Notes: generated from the letters alone by a model not told the origin. A stretch of 10,893 nt of DNA from Asticcacaulis sp. (GCF_020217185.1 NZ_JAIWNX010000042.1:1-10893); one strand, 5' to 3'. Shown: positions 1 through 5,542, counted from the stretch's first letter. Numbers and translations: made by a program.

Positions 1-780
1 GACAATCGTAGGCCATTCACTTCCAATTAAACTCATGGTTTCATCGTGGATAACAGAGTGCTTAAATGCATTAAACAGATCGTTTATTACGCCCAAAAAA
101 CATTCATTGCCCTTCTCGTAAAATTCGTCACCACAAAATATTTTATACAATTGCGAATCTTTGTGTTTGGTTAATAAAAACCCAATTGATTCGCATTCAA
201 TTTTGCGCTTGTGTTGGAATTTTGAAAACTCCAGCTCCACCCACATCATTTGCACTATTGAGTCGAGTATGCGTCTCATTAAAAAAACGAAAGACTCAGA
301 CTCAAATTTATATATGTATATTGGCGATGGAACAAGACACGAATCATTATTAAGCGATCCATTGCCTGATTTGAATGAATCATGCAGCCTTATCAGATCT
401 CTAAATTTTTGATATATTATCCTTATTCCTTGAATACATCTAAATCTAACAAGAACGGTATTACATAATTGCGGCCAATCTCTAAAATGAGGAAATACAG
501 CTTCATAATCTTTGTAATCTAAGGTCGATGCTTTTCTACCGGCATCGAAATTAACCTCAACATGTGGTTTCCGATGCCAAAAAATGTCTGCCTTTATAAC
601 CCATTTCCCATCCTCAAAGACTGGAATAAATCCGTCAGTACAATCTTCGAAAGGGGGACGTATGTAGGTTGCACTACTCGGCAACCCCTCACCTTTTTGA
701 ATGCTGTCTTGGCTTAAATCAGGAACAGTATCTTTATACAGGTAAAATTTATCGTGCGAATCGTAGTGATAAATTTCCAT
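1..780 (-). CDS. AT-rich gene, partial: phage-tail-like N-terminus plus unrecognised helical domain
   Basis: The reverse strand is open from an ATG at 778-780 to the left edge: 260 codons with no stop in AT-rich DNA, where chance stops are frequent, so this is a real gene cut by the window. A GGAGGG ribosome binding site (784-789) precedes the ATG. Residues 1-65 (MEIYHYDSHDKFYLYKD, later YIRPPFEDCTDGFIPVFEDG then KW) resemble the N-termini of prophage tail-fibre or baseplate accessory proteins, which share an IYHYD start, a PP turn and a GFIPVF.G.KW strand. Residues 85-260 look mostly helical and match no family I can name; FNAFKHS at 237-242 recalls the N..KHS stretch of HEPN-like proteins, and R127-D-x4-H133 fits the HEPN R-x4-6-H pattern by eye only. 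It starts 10 bp after the pseudouridine synthase stop in the same direction, but its base composition is quite unlike that gene, suggesting horizontal acquisition. The function is unknown. Confidence 0.82.
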   Translation of the reverse strand, partial: MEIYHYDSHDKFYLYKDTVPDLSQDSIQKGEGLPSSATYIRPPFEDCTDGFIPVFEDGKWVIKADIFWHRKPHVEVNFDAGRKASTLDYKDYEAVFPHFRDWPQLCNTVLVRFRCIQGIRIIYQKFRDLIRLHDSFKSGNGSLNNDSCLVPSPIYIYKFESESFVFLMRRILDSIVQMMWVELEFSKFQHKRKIECESIGFLLTKHKDSQLYKIFCGDEFYEKGNECFLGVINDLFNAFKHSVIHDETMSLIGSEWPTIV

Positions 781-790
781 TTTCCCTCCA

Positions 791-1555
791 CTAACGCAGC
801 AAGGCCGCCCGTTCCTCCGGGGTCAGCAGCCGCCACTGGCCTTCGGGCAGGTCGCCGATCTCCACCGGCCCGATGCGCGAGCGGTAGAGGTCGAGAACCC
901 GCAGTTCGCACATATCGCACATGCGGCGGATCTGACGGTTGCGGCCTTCCTTCAGGATAAAGCGCAGGGTCTGTTCCCCCACCTGCTCGACCACGGCGGG
1001 TTTCAGCTTGCGCCCGTCCAGCTCCAGCCCGTGCCGCAGCCATTTCAGCTTGGCCTCAAAAATGGGCCCGCGCACGCGCACCGTATAGTCCTTCTCCAGC
1101 TCGCTGTCCGGCCCGATAATCGCCTTAGCCAGGACGCCGTCCTCCGAGAGGATCAGAAGCCCGCGCGAGTCCTTATCCAGCCGCCCGACCGGCGCCAGCT
1201 TCGAATCCTGATTGGGCCATTGGGTGAGTTGCCCCCAGTGGTTCGGCCGACGGATCATGCGCACCGCTGGAGTCTCACCCGCTTCGGGCTGCCCCGACAC
1301 AATGCCCACCGGCTTGTGATAGACGACCGTCAGCTTGGCATCGAGCGAGGCCTGCGCCTGCGGATTGAAGCTGACGCTCTGCCCCGCCTCGACCTTGCGC
1401 CCCGCATCGCGCACCACCTCACCCTCGACGCTGACCAGCCCGTCGGCGATAAAGGCATCGGCTTCGCGGCGCGAACAGACGCCCGATTGCGCCAGCCATT
1501 TGTTGAGGCGGATCGGCTCAGCGCCTTCATAGATGCGGGTAAAGGGTGCAGACAT
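791..1555 (-). CDS. rluF: 23S rRNA pseudouridine synthase, RsuA/RluF family
   Basis: This 254-aa protein should isomerise a uridine in 23S rRNA to pseudouridine during ribosome assembly in the cytoplasm. Residues 16-62 form an S4 RNA-binding domain (RLNKWLAQSGVCSRREAD). The catalytic domain has KPVGIVS at 81-87, the GRLD motif at 124-127 with catalytic Asp127 followed by KDSRGLL, and the C-terminal GRNRQIRRMC block at 204-213. These blocks resemble E. coli RluF (U2604) more than RluB, RluE or RsuA, but the exact target base cannot be fixed from sequence alone, so the symbol is a best guess. The protein lacks the long basic tail of E. coli RluF. The ATG at 1553-1555 follows a strong AGGGAGGG site (1560-1567). 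The gene is divergent from the SRAP/UDG operon across a 73-bp spacer. Confidence 0.9.
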   Translation of the reverse strand: MSAPFTRIYEGAEPIRLNKWLAQSGVCSRREADAFIADGLVSVEGEVVRDAGRKVEAGQSVSFNPQAQASLDAKLTVVYHKPVGIVSGQPEAGETPAVRMIRRPNHWGQLTQWPNQDSKLAPVGRLDKDSRGLLILSEDGVLAKAIIGPDSELEKDYTVRVRGPIFEAKLKWLRHGLELDGRKLKPAVVEQVGEQTLRFILKEGRNRQIRRMCDMCELRVLDLYRSRIGPVEIGDLPEGQWRLLTPEERAALLR

Positions 1556-1594
1556 GCCGCCCTCCCTAACGAAAAACGATGCGCGGCGCGAGTC

Positions 1595-1622
1595 TTGTTT
1601 CGGGCGTGCGGCCCCCTATACT
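1595..1622 (+). promoter_or_regulatory. Predicted sigma-70-type promoter giving a leaderless SRAP mRNA
   Basis: TTGTTT (1595-1600) and TATACT (1617-1622) are separated by 16 bp. The -10 box ends only 6 nt before the SRAP ATG at 1629, so transcription would begin at or very near the A of the start codon. No Shine-Dalgarno sequence lies before the ATG, which fits a leaderless message; these are common in Caulobacter. I see no alphaproteobacterial LexA box (GTTC-N7-GTTC) here, so SOS control is not supported by the sequence. Confidence 0.5.
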
Positions 1623-1628
1623 GATCCC

Positions 1629-2198
1629 ATGTGCGGACAATTCCTGGCCCTGAAAGCGTGGCGCGACTTTCTGATCAGCCTCGGCATGACCGATGAGGCT
1701 GTGGCTGAGGTACTCCACGATGTGGTCAAACCCACCGACGCCTACCCCATCGTCACCGCCGGGCCACGGCTGATGACCGCGCGCTGGGGGCTGATCCCCG
1801 GCTGGGCGAAGGCGACGCCGAAAGCCTCAACCTTCAATGCGCGGATCGAAACCGCGGCGGAAAAACCGACCTTCCGCGACGCCTTTGCCCGGCGTCACGC
1901 GCTCGTGCCGGTGGAGGGTTTCTACGAATGGTATCAGGGTCGCCGCCACCGCATCACGCGCCGCGATGGCGAACCGCTGGTGCTGGCCGGGCTGTGGGAA
2001 GGCGGCACCTTCACCATACTGACCCGCCCGGCGCGCACGCAGATGGCCGCCTTGCATGACCGCGAACCGGTGATGATCGGGCGTCGGCAATGGCAGGGCT
2101 GGCTCGACAATAGCGTCTTTGGTCCGACCCTGCCGCCCGATGACCTGTTCGATATTGTCGATGATGACGCCGCCCCGGTGCAGGACACGCTGTTTTGA
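1629..2198 (+). CDS. SOS response-associated peptidase (SRAP), YedK/HMCES family
   Basis: Members of this family cap abasic sites in single-stranded DNA by forming a thiazolidine link through the N-terminal cysteine, which protects the strand during replication. The protein has 189 residues, slightly shorter than the usual 200-230. The start at 1629 is set by biochemistry: it gives Met-Cys-Gly, so removal of Met exposes Cys2, the essential nucleophile; longer in-frame starts would bury it. The other active-site residues are present: Asn70 in FNARIET, Glu100 in GFYEW and His143 in LHDREPVM. ARWGLIPGWAK at 51-61 is the family signature. There is no Shine-Dalgarno site, consistent with a leaderless mRNA. 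The stop overlaps the start of the next gene by 4 nt (TTGA), so the two are probably translationally coupled. Confidence 0.95.
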   Translation: MCGQFLALKAWRDFLISLGMTDEAVAEVLHDVVKPTDAYPIVTAGPRLMTARWGLIPGWAKATPKASTFNARIETAAEKPTFRDAFARRHALVPVEGFYEWYQGRRHRITRRDGEPLVLAGLWEGGTFTILTRPARTQMAALHDREPVMIGRRQWQGWLDNSVFGPTLPPDDLFDIVDDDAAPVQDTLF

Positions 2199-2758
2199 GC
2201 CTGCTCGACGACATTGCCGCCTGCCGGGTGTGTGAAGCGCACCTGCCTTTGGGGCCACGGCCGGTGCTGCGTGCCGCCGACCCCGCCGCGCGCGTGCTGA
2301 TCGTCGGTCAGGCACCGGGCACGAAGGTCCACGCCTCGGGCATTCCGTGGGACGATGCGTCGGGTCAGCGCCTGCGCGACTGGATGCAGGTGACACCGGA
2401 GGCCTTCTATGACCAGAGCCGCTTCGCCATCCTGCCGATGGGGCTGTGCTATCCCGGACGGGGAAAGAGCGGCGACAATCCTCCGCGCCCGGAATGCGCT
2501 CCCCTGTGGCACGCACGGGTGCGGCAGACCCTGCCGCATATCGAACTTACCCTGCTGATCGGGGCCTATGCGCAGGGCTATTATCTCAATGATCGCCTCA
2601 GTCTGACCGAGCGCGTGCGGCAGGCGGATCAGTACGGCGCGTTTTTCCCGCTGGTGCACCCCTCGCCGCGCAACCGCCTGTGGCTGAGCCGTCACCCCTG
2701 GTTCGAAGGTGAAATCGTGCCGCAACTACGCGCGCGTTTGCGGGGTCTGGGCCTTTAA
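2195..2758 (+). CDS. Uracil-DNA glycosylase family protein, probable Fe-S type
   Basis: This 187-aa protein of the UDG superfamily probably removes uracil or a related damaged base from DNA, leaving an abasic site. The start is a TTG at 2195-2197 that overlaps the TGA of the SRAP gene. Motif A is GQAPG at 38-42 and motif B is HPSPRN at 155-160, followed by the LWLSRHPWFE block typical of one bacterial UDG subgroup. Four cysteines, Cys10, Cys13, Cys85 and Cys101, have a CxxC plus C-x15-C layout like the 4Fe-4S ligands of family 4 UDGs, although the middle gap is shorter. Family 4 motif A normally reads GEAPG; here Gln replaces the water-activating Glu, so substrate and mechanism may differ. 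Operon pairing with SRAP fits: this enzyme class makes the lesion that SRAP shields. The family is confident, the substrate is not. Confidence 0.88.
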   Translation: MSLLDDIAACRVCEAHLPLGPRPVLRAADPAARVLIVGQAPGTKVHASGIPWDDASGQRLRDWMQVTPEAFYDQSRFAILPMGLCYPGRGKSGDNPPRPECAPLWHARVRQTLPHIELTLLIGAYAQGYYLNDRLSLTERVRQADQYGAFFPLVHPSPRNRLWLSRHPWFEGEIVPQLRARLRGLGL

Positions 2759-2765
2759 TCTCCTC

Positions 2766-2920
2766 TCCTCCCTGCGGCTTTGCCGTGGGGAGGTGGCGCG
2801 CAGCGCCGGAGGGGGATGACTCTAAAGCCCCGGCCGCGCTAAAAAGCCTGGAATCATCCCCCTCCGCCCCGACACGCTTCGCTTGCTCGGCACCTCCCCA
2901 TTGCTGCGCAACAGGGAGGA
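2766..2920. repeat. Composite inverted repeat (REP/MITE-like) between convergent genes
   Basis: The left arm (2766-2822) and right arm (2851-2920) are inverted copies of one unit around a 28-bp centre. Shared blocks are TCCTCCCTG, TGGGGAGGTG and GGAGGGGGATGA(C/T)TC. Each arm contains a small hairpin of the form CCTCCC-TG-N4-N3-N4'-TG-GGGAGG, in which the inner N4 stem differs but still pairs: CGGC/GCCG on the left and TTGC/GCAA on the right (read in the same sense). The left arm has a second hairpin, GGCGC-GCA-GCGCC. The element fills the space between the 3' ends of the UDG and CDF genes, so it may also terminate both transcripts. A related hairpin lies at 7585-7617. Confidence 0.85.
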
Positions 2921-2924
2921 GGGA

Positions 2925-3584
2925 TTATTGGCCCTTCAACTCGGTCAAGGCCCGTTCCGTGATACGCACCGCGGCCTGAAGGCCCATGGCCACCATGATC
3001 AGGGCCACAATGGCGTCGGGCAGCGTGTTCTGCGTGAAATACACACCGACCGCCGCCCCCAGCACCATCAGATTGCCGATGGCGTCGTTGCGCGTACACA
3101 GCCACACCGACATCACGTTGGAATCGCCTTCGCGGTACTTCCACAGCAGCAGCGCCGAGCCGACATTGGCCGCGACCGCCAGAAGACTGATCAGGCCCAT
3201 CACCTCGGCGCGCGGCACATCCCCCGTATAGACCTGCCACAGGGTCGTGCCCATGATCCAGAGGGCAAACCCGAACATACTGGCCGCCTTGAGCAGCGAC
3301 GCTTTGGCCCGCACCCTGACCGCCGCCGTCAGCACAAACAGGCTGAGCGCGATATTGGCCGCGTCCCCGGCAAAGTCGAGCGAATCGGCCAGCAGCGCTT
3401 TCGACTGGCTTTGCAGGCCGGCACCGATTTCGACGAAGAACATCACGGCATTGATGGCCATCACCCACCACAGGGCCCGGCGATAGGCGGGATCGGTCGC
3501 CGGGCCTATGTCGTGGCTGTGGCCGTGATGATCGTGCCCATGATCGTGAGGGCTGTGATCGTGATGATGGGAATGCGCGGACAT
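2925..3584 (-). CDS. Cation diffusion facilitator (CDF) transporter, short form
   Basis: This is a 219-aa inner-membrane exporter of divalent metal ions (Zn2+, Co2+ or similar) driven by proton exchange. Residues 4-24 form a His/Asp-rich N-terminal tail (11 His), a likely metal-binding segment. About six membrane segments follow between residues 38 and 207. The TM2 metal motif is Asp70-x3-Asp74 (DSLDFAGDA). The TM5 motif is Cys163-x3-Asp167 in SVWLCTRNDAIGN, where classical CDF proteins have His-x3-Asp. The protein ends at the last membrane helix and lacks the cytoplasmic C-terminal dimerisation domain of YiiP or CzcD, as do many short proteins annotated simply as cation transporter. GAGGT (3588-3592) precedes the ATG. 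It is divergent from the FMN reductase and convergent with the UDG gene. The metal cannot be told from the sequence. Confidence 0.88.
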   Translation of the reverse strand: MSAHSHHHDHSPHDHGHDHHGHSHDIGPATDPAYRRALWWVMAINAVMFFVEIGAGLQSQSKALLADSLDFAGDAANIALSLFVLTAAVRVRAKASLLKAASMFGFALWIMGTTLWQVYTGDVPRAEVMGLISLLAVAANVGSALLLWKYREGDSNVMSVWLCTRNDAIGNLMVLGAAVGVYFTQNTLPDAIVALIMVAMGLQAAVRITERALTELKGQ

Positions 3585-3607
3585 AGGACCTCGTTCAGCA
3601 GGCAGAC

Positions 3608-3640
3608 AGCTTGCGCCTTTTCATCAGCCGGGTGCAAGCT
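3608..3640. promoter_or_regulatory. Dyad in the divergent CDF/FMN-reductase spacer, possible operator
   Basis: AGCTTGC (3608-3614) and GCAAGCT (3634-3640) are perfect 7-bp inverted halves around a 19-bp spacer, in the 137-bp region between two divergent genes. The site lies 24 to 56 bp upstream of the CDF start, a place where a metal-responsive regulator could bind. No regulator gene is present in the window and no clear -35/-10 pair goes with it, so this is only a candidate. Confidence 0.3.
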
Positions 3641-3721
3641 ATTATCCCGATCAGGGTTGCAGCCCCGCCAGGCCCGGCTTATGTGTAGCTAACCACATTA
3701 CAGATCACGCGAGGTACTGCC

Positions 3722-4276
3722 ATGTCCAGCCCGAAGCTCATCGCCATTTCCGGTTCTCTGCGTAAAGCGTCCTACACGACGGCCCTGCTGCGCACCCTGG
3801 CGGCCAATGCCCCGGCCGGTGTCGAAATCGAAGTCGCCGAAGTCGCCGATATTCCCGTCTATAATCAGGACCTTGACGTCGAGCCCTATCCGGAAAGCGT
3901 GGCGCGTCTGCGGGCGCAGGTTCAGGCGGCGGACGGGGTTCTGGTCGGTAGCCCGGAATATAACTACGCCATGCCGGGGTCCATCAAGAACCTGCTCGAC
4001 TGGCTGTCGCGCCCTTATGGCAAGGCGGCGCTGGCGGGCAAGCCGGCGCTGATTATAACCACCTCACCGGCTTCGACCGGCGGCGTGCGGGCGCAATCGC
4101 AGATTCGCGGGACTCTGGCGGCCATTGGCGCGCATCCGCTGGGCGGCGCCGAGGTGGTCGTGCCCTTTATCGACAAGAAGACCACCGACGGCGTGTTTAC
4201 CGACGAAGGCACGCTGAGCTTTATCGAAGCTCAGGTCAAACGTCTGGTCGATGAGATCGAGGTGCGTAAGACATAA
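3722..4276 (+). CDS. NADPH-dependent FMN reductase, ChrR/YieF-like quinone and chromate reductase family
   Basis: This 184-aa soluble flavodoxin-fold enzyme probably reduces quinones, and incidentally chromate or other oxidants, with NAD(P)H and bound FMN, protecting the cell from redox cycling. The phosphate-binding loop is GSLRKASYT at 11-19. The second FMN-binding signature is SPEYNYAMPG at 77-86, followed by IKNLLDWLSR, characteristic of the ChrR/azoreductase-like NADPH_dep_FMN_red family. The length matches the family. The ATG at 3722 has GAGG at 3711-3714, 7 nt upstream. The spacer upstream contains ATGTG (3681-3685) and CACAT (3694-3698), a small imperfect dyad that could be an operator. 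The gene ends in a strong hairpin terminator. Confidence 0.93.
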   Translation: MSSPKLIAISGSLRKASYTTALLRTLAANAPAGVEIEVAEVADIPVYNQDLDVEPYPESVARLRAQVQAADGVLVGSPEYNYAMPGSIKNLLDWLSRPYGKAALAGKPALIITTSPASTGGVRAQSQIRGTLAAIGAHPLGGAEVVVPFIDKKTTDGVFTDEGTLSFIEAQVKRLVDEIEVRKT

Positions 4277-4284
4277 GGGATTTC

Positions 4285-4316
4285 GGCCACGAAACACGCT
4301 TTCGTGGCCAATAGTT
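4285..4316 (+). terminator. Rho-independent terminator of the FMN reductase gene, possibly bidirectional
   Basis: A perfect 10-bp stem, GGCCACGAAA (4285-4294) with TTTCGTGGCC (4300-4309), closes the 5-nt loop CACGC and is followed by ATAGTTTT. It begins 8 bp after the reductase stop and ends next to the stop of the convergent gene at 4317, so it may serve both. The T-run is better on the plus strand. Confidence 0.85.
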
Positions 4317-4886
4317 TTAAACCAGCCGCACCGACTTTGCGCCGGATTCGTTCAGCAGCAGGAATAGGTCGATGATCGCCTTGGGTGGGGCCGAACCGAA
4401 GTCGATGCGGAACTGACCGTCTTCGAAACGGAAGCTGTGCAGCACATTGGCCAGCGCCTCGCGGTGCTCGTCCTCGCCTTCGCGCGGCGTGGTCCAGTCT
4501 TCAAACCATACCTGAAGATCGGCCTTTGACGGCAGGGCGACGTCGCTTAACACCACCACATCGTCCCAGCGCAGGCGCTCGATGACAATATCCATGCCGG
4601 TAATCGTTACGGTAATGGGCTTAAAGCTCAGCATCCGCGACGGCTCAAAGCGCACAACGCGCGGGTCAGCGTCGGTGATCAGATAATCGGCCACAAGAAG
4701 ACCATCAAACAGGGCGGCGTCTTCGGCCTCAAGCAATACCTCAGGCTCACCGGCATTGCCCGCCATGCGGTGATTTTCGATAAATGAGCGATATTGCTCA
4801 AGGTAATGCGTGCGCGCCTGCTGGAGAAAATTCACCAGAGGCCGCAGCCCATGCTGGGTATAGCGTTCAGAAGCGGTGTCGGTCAT
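4317..4886 (-). CDS. Conserved-looking hypothetical protein, 189 aa
   Basis: I do not recognise this protein. It has no signal peptide or membrane segment and is acidic, so it is probably cytoplasmic. Visible features are an N-terminal helical stretch (residues 10-40, HGLRPLVNFLQQARTHYLEQY), a central beta-rich part (VRFEPSRMLSFKPITVTITGMDIVIERLRWDDVVV, about residues 77-112) and a C-terminal pair of elements (FRIDFGSAPPKAIIDLFLLL). The central IT.TGMDI..ERLRWDD pattern suggests a compact alpha/beta fold in which Trp and Asp residues may matter. Codon use matches the GC-rich neighbours and the frame carries no stop, so it is very likely a native gene. The start at 4884-4886 has only a weak AGGG-like site. 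It may share the terminator at 4285-4316 with the reductase. Confidence 0.8.
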   Translation of the reverse strand: MTDTASERYTQHGLRPLVNFLQQARTHYLEQYRSFIENHRMAGNAGEPEVLLEAEDAALFDGLLVADYLITDADPRVVRFEPSRMLSFKPITVTITGMDIVIERLRWDDVVVLSDVALPSKADLQVWFEDWTTPREGEDEHREALANVLHSFRFEDGQFRIDFGSAPPKAIIDLFLLLNESGAKSVRLV

Positions 4887-4938
4887 GTCTGCCCTGATAG
4901 CGGTTTCAGGCGACGGACGCCAGACCTACCTGCCCTGC

Positions 4939-5064
4939 CTACCGCGTCGATTTATCAAGCGCTTCACCAACCGATTCAATATCGCGGCCGACGCCCTTGA
5001 TGGTGTTGCAAGCCGACAGGACCGGCAGGATGGCGATAAGCGACAGGATGACAAGACGCTTCAT
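4939..5064 (-). CDS. Entericidin A/B family small lipoprotein
   Basis: This 41-residue gene was found by reading the reverse strand from the ATG at 5062-5064 to a TAG at 4939-4941. It starts MKRLVILSL and contains the lipobox LSAC with Cys19 as the lipidation site, followed by NTIKGVGRDIESVGEALD. The C-N-T-x-K-G-x-G-x-D-I pattern just after the lipid cysteine is the hallmark of entericidins, small membrane-anchored lipoproteins associated with stationary phase or stress. A Shine-Dalgarno AAGGA lies at 5075-5079, 10 nt before the ATG. It is downstream of the DUF2061 gene on the same strand. With a single copy, it is unclear whether it resembles the toxic (EcnB) or the antidote (EcnA) member. 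Confidence 0.9.
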   Translation of the reverse strand: MKRLVILSLIAILPVLSACNTIKGVGRDIESVGEALDKSTR

Positions 5065-5175
5065 GACAGGCGAATCCTTCTCAAAAACAGGACAGATGAG
5101 AGACGGTTAATCCGAACCTCTGTCGCTGGCAATGAAGGAGTCATGCCGGAAGATAAGGGCGAAATAAAGAAGCCC

Positions 5176-5382
5176 TCAATGACTGTGGAACAGGCTCAGC
5201 TTTTCCGGGGCCTTGCGCTCCCACAGATACTCATGCAGCGGGAAGACCAGGGTCTGCACCACCGGCTCCAGCAGGCCGATACCGAGCGCAATGGCCCAGT
5301 TGCCCGTCAGCACAAAGGCGACGGTCGAAGCGACCAGAACGTGAATGGTCCCGTAGGACAGGGTTTTGGCAATCAGACGCAT
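5176..5382 (-). CDS. DUF2061 family small membrane protein
   Basis: This is a 68-aa inner-membrane protein. The pattern RLIAKTLSYGTIHVLVAST followed by ALTG-like FVLTGNWAIALGIGLLEP and a C-terminal FPLHEYLWER matches DUF2061, a family of two-helix proteins of unknown function. The two membrane segments are about residues 11-26 and 29-47. Longer in-frame starts exist upstream, but the ATG at 5380-5382 is preceded by a near-perfect AGGAGG site, so it is preferred. DUF2061 domains are sometimes fused to, or next to, sulphate-assimilation genes, but nothing of that kind is here. It shares its upstream spacer, which holds a Fur-like box, with the divergent flavoprotein gene. Confidence 0.88.
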   Translation of the reverse strand: MRLIAKTLSYGTIHVLVASTVAFVLTGNWAIALGIGLLEPVVQTLVFPLHEYLWERKAPEKLSLFHSH

Positions 5383-5461
5383 GACGGGCCTCCTGCGGAG
5401 CAATCTCCGATGTGTGGAGCCATCATAGGCACGCGCCCCATAAGAGGGAAATTGATCCTCT

Positions 5462-5492
5462 TTGAGTTTTCGATAAATAAGAATTATTCTCA
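5462..5492 (+). promoter_or_regulatory. Predicted promoter overlapped by a Fur-type box
   Basis: TTGAGT (5462-5467) and TATTCT (5485-5490) with a 17-bp spacer form a plausible promoter for the flavoprotein gene at 5543. The stretch TAAGAATTATTCTCA (5478-5492) contains the perfect palindrome AGAAT-T-ATTCT and agrees closely with the 7-1-7 Fur pattern TGAGAATnATTCTCA. It covers the -10 element, where an iron-loaded Fur (or Irr-like) repressor would block transcription. The same box is 96 bp upstream of the divergent DUF2061 start and could act on that gene too. Confidence 0.55.
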
Positions 5493-5542
5493 ATTTCGGG
5501 ACCGCTCTTGCCTGCGACCGTCCGGGGGGATTAAGGACGGGT

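Noticed and set aside
161..412. 83-aa plus-strand frame in the AT-rich left end
   Set aside because: It lies antisense to the 260-codon minus-strand frame, which has a ribosome binding site and protein-like composition; this frame has neither.
714..1043. 109-aa minus-strand frame over the pseudouridine synthase 3' end
   Set aside because: Different frame from both real minus-strand genes here; it spans the GC-rich/AT-rich junction and has an Arg/Ala/Gly-rich shadow composition.
1031..1624. 197-aa plus-strand frame antisense to the pseudouridine synthase
   Set aside because: Rich in Arg, Pro and His, as expected for an antisense shadow in GC-rich DNA, with no recognisable motif.
1556..1628. 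LexA (SOS) operator upstream of the SRAP gene
   Set aside because: Expected from the family name, but no GTTC-N7-GTTC or GAAC-N7-GAAC pattern is present in the spacer.
1934..2725. 263-aa minus-strand frame antisense to SRAP and UDG
   Set aside because: The plus-strand proteins have complete catalytic motifs; this is their shadow.
3807..3860. Short tandem GAAGTCGCC copies in the FMN reductase gene
   Set aside because: Only two copies encoding Glu-Val-Ala repeats in a normal protein stretch; codon-level coincidence.
5155..5176. Possible terminator of the DUF2061 gene (AGGGC/GCCCT)
   Set aside because: The 5-bp stem with an 11-nt loop overlaps the stop codon and has no T-run, so it is too weak to call.
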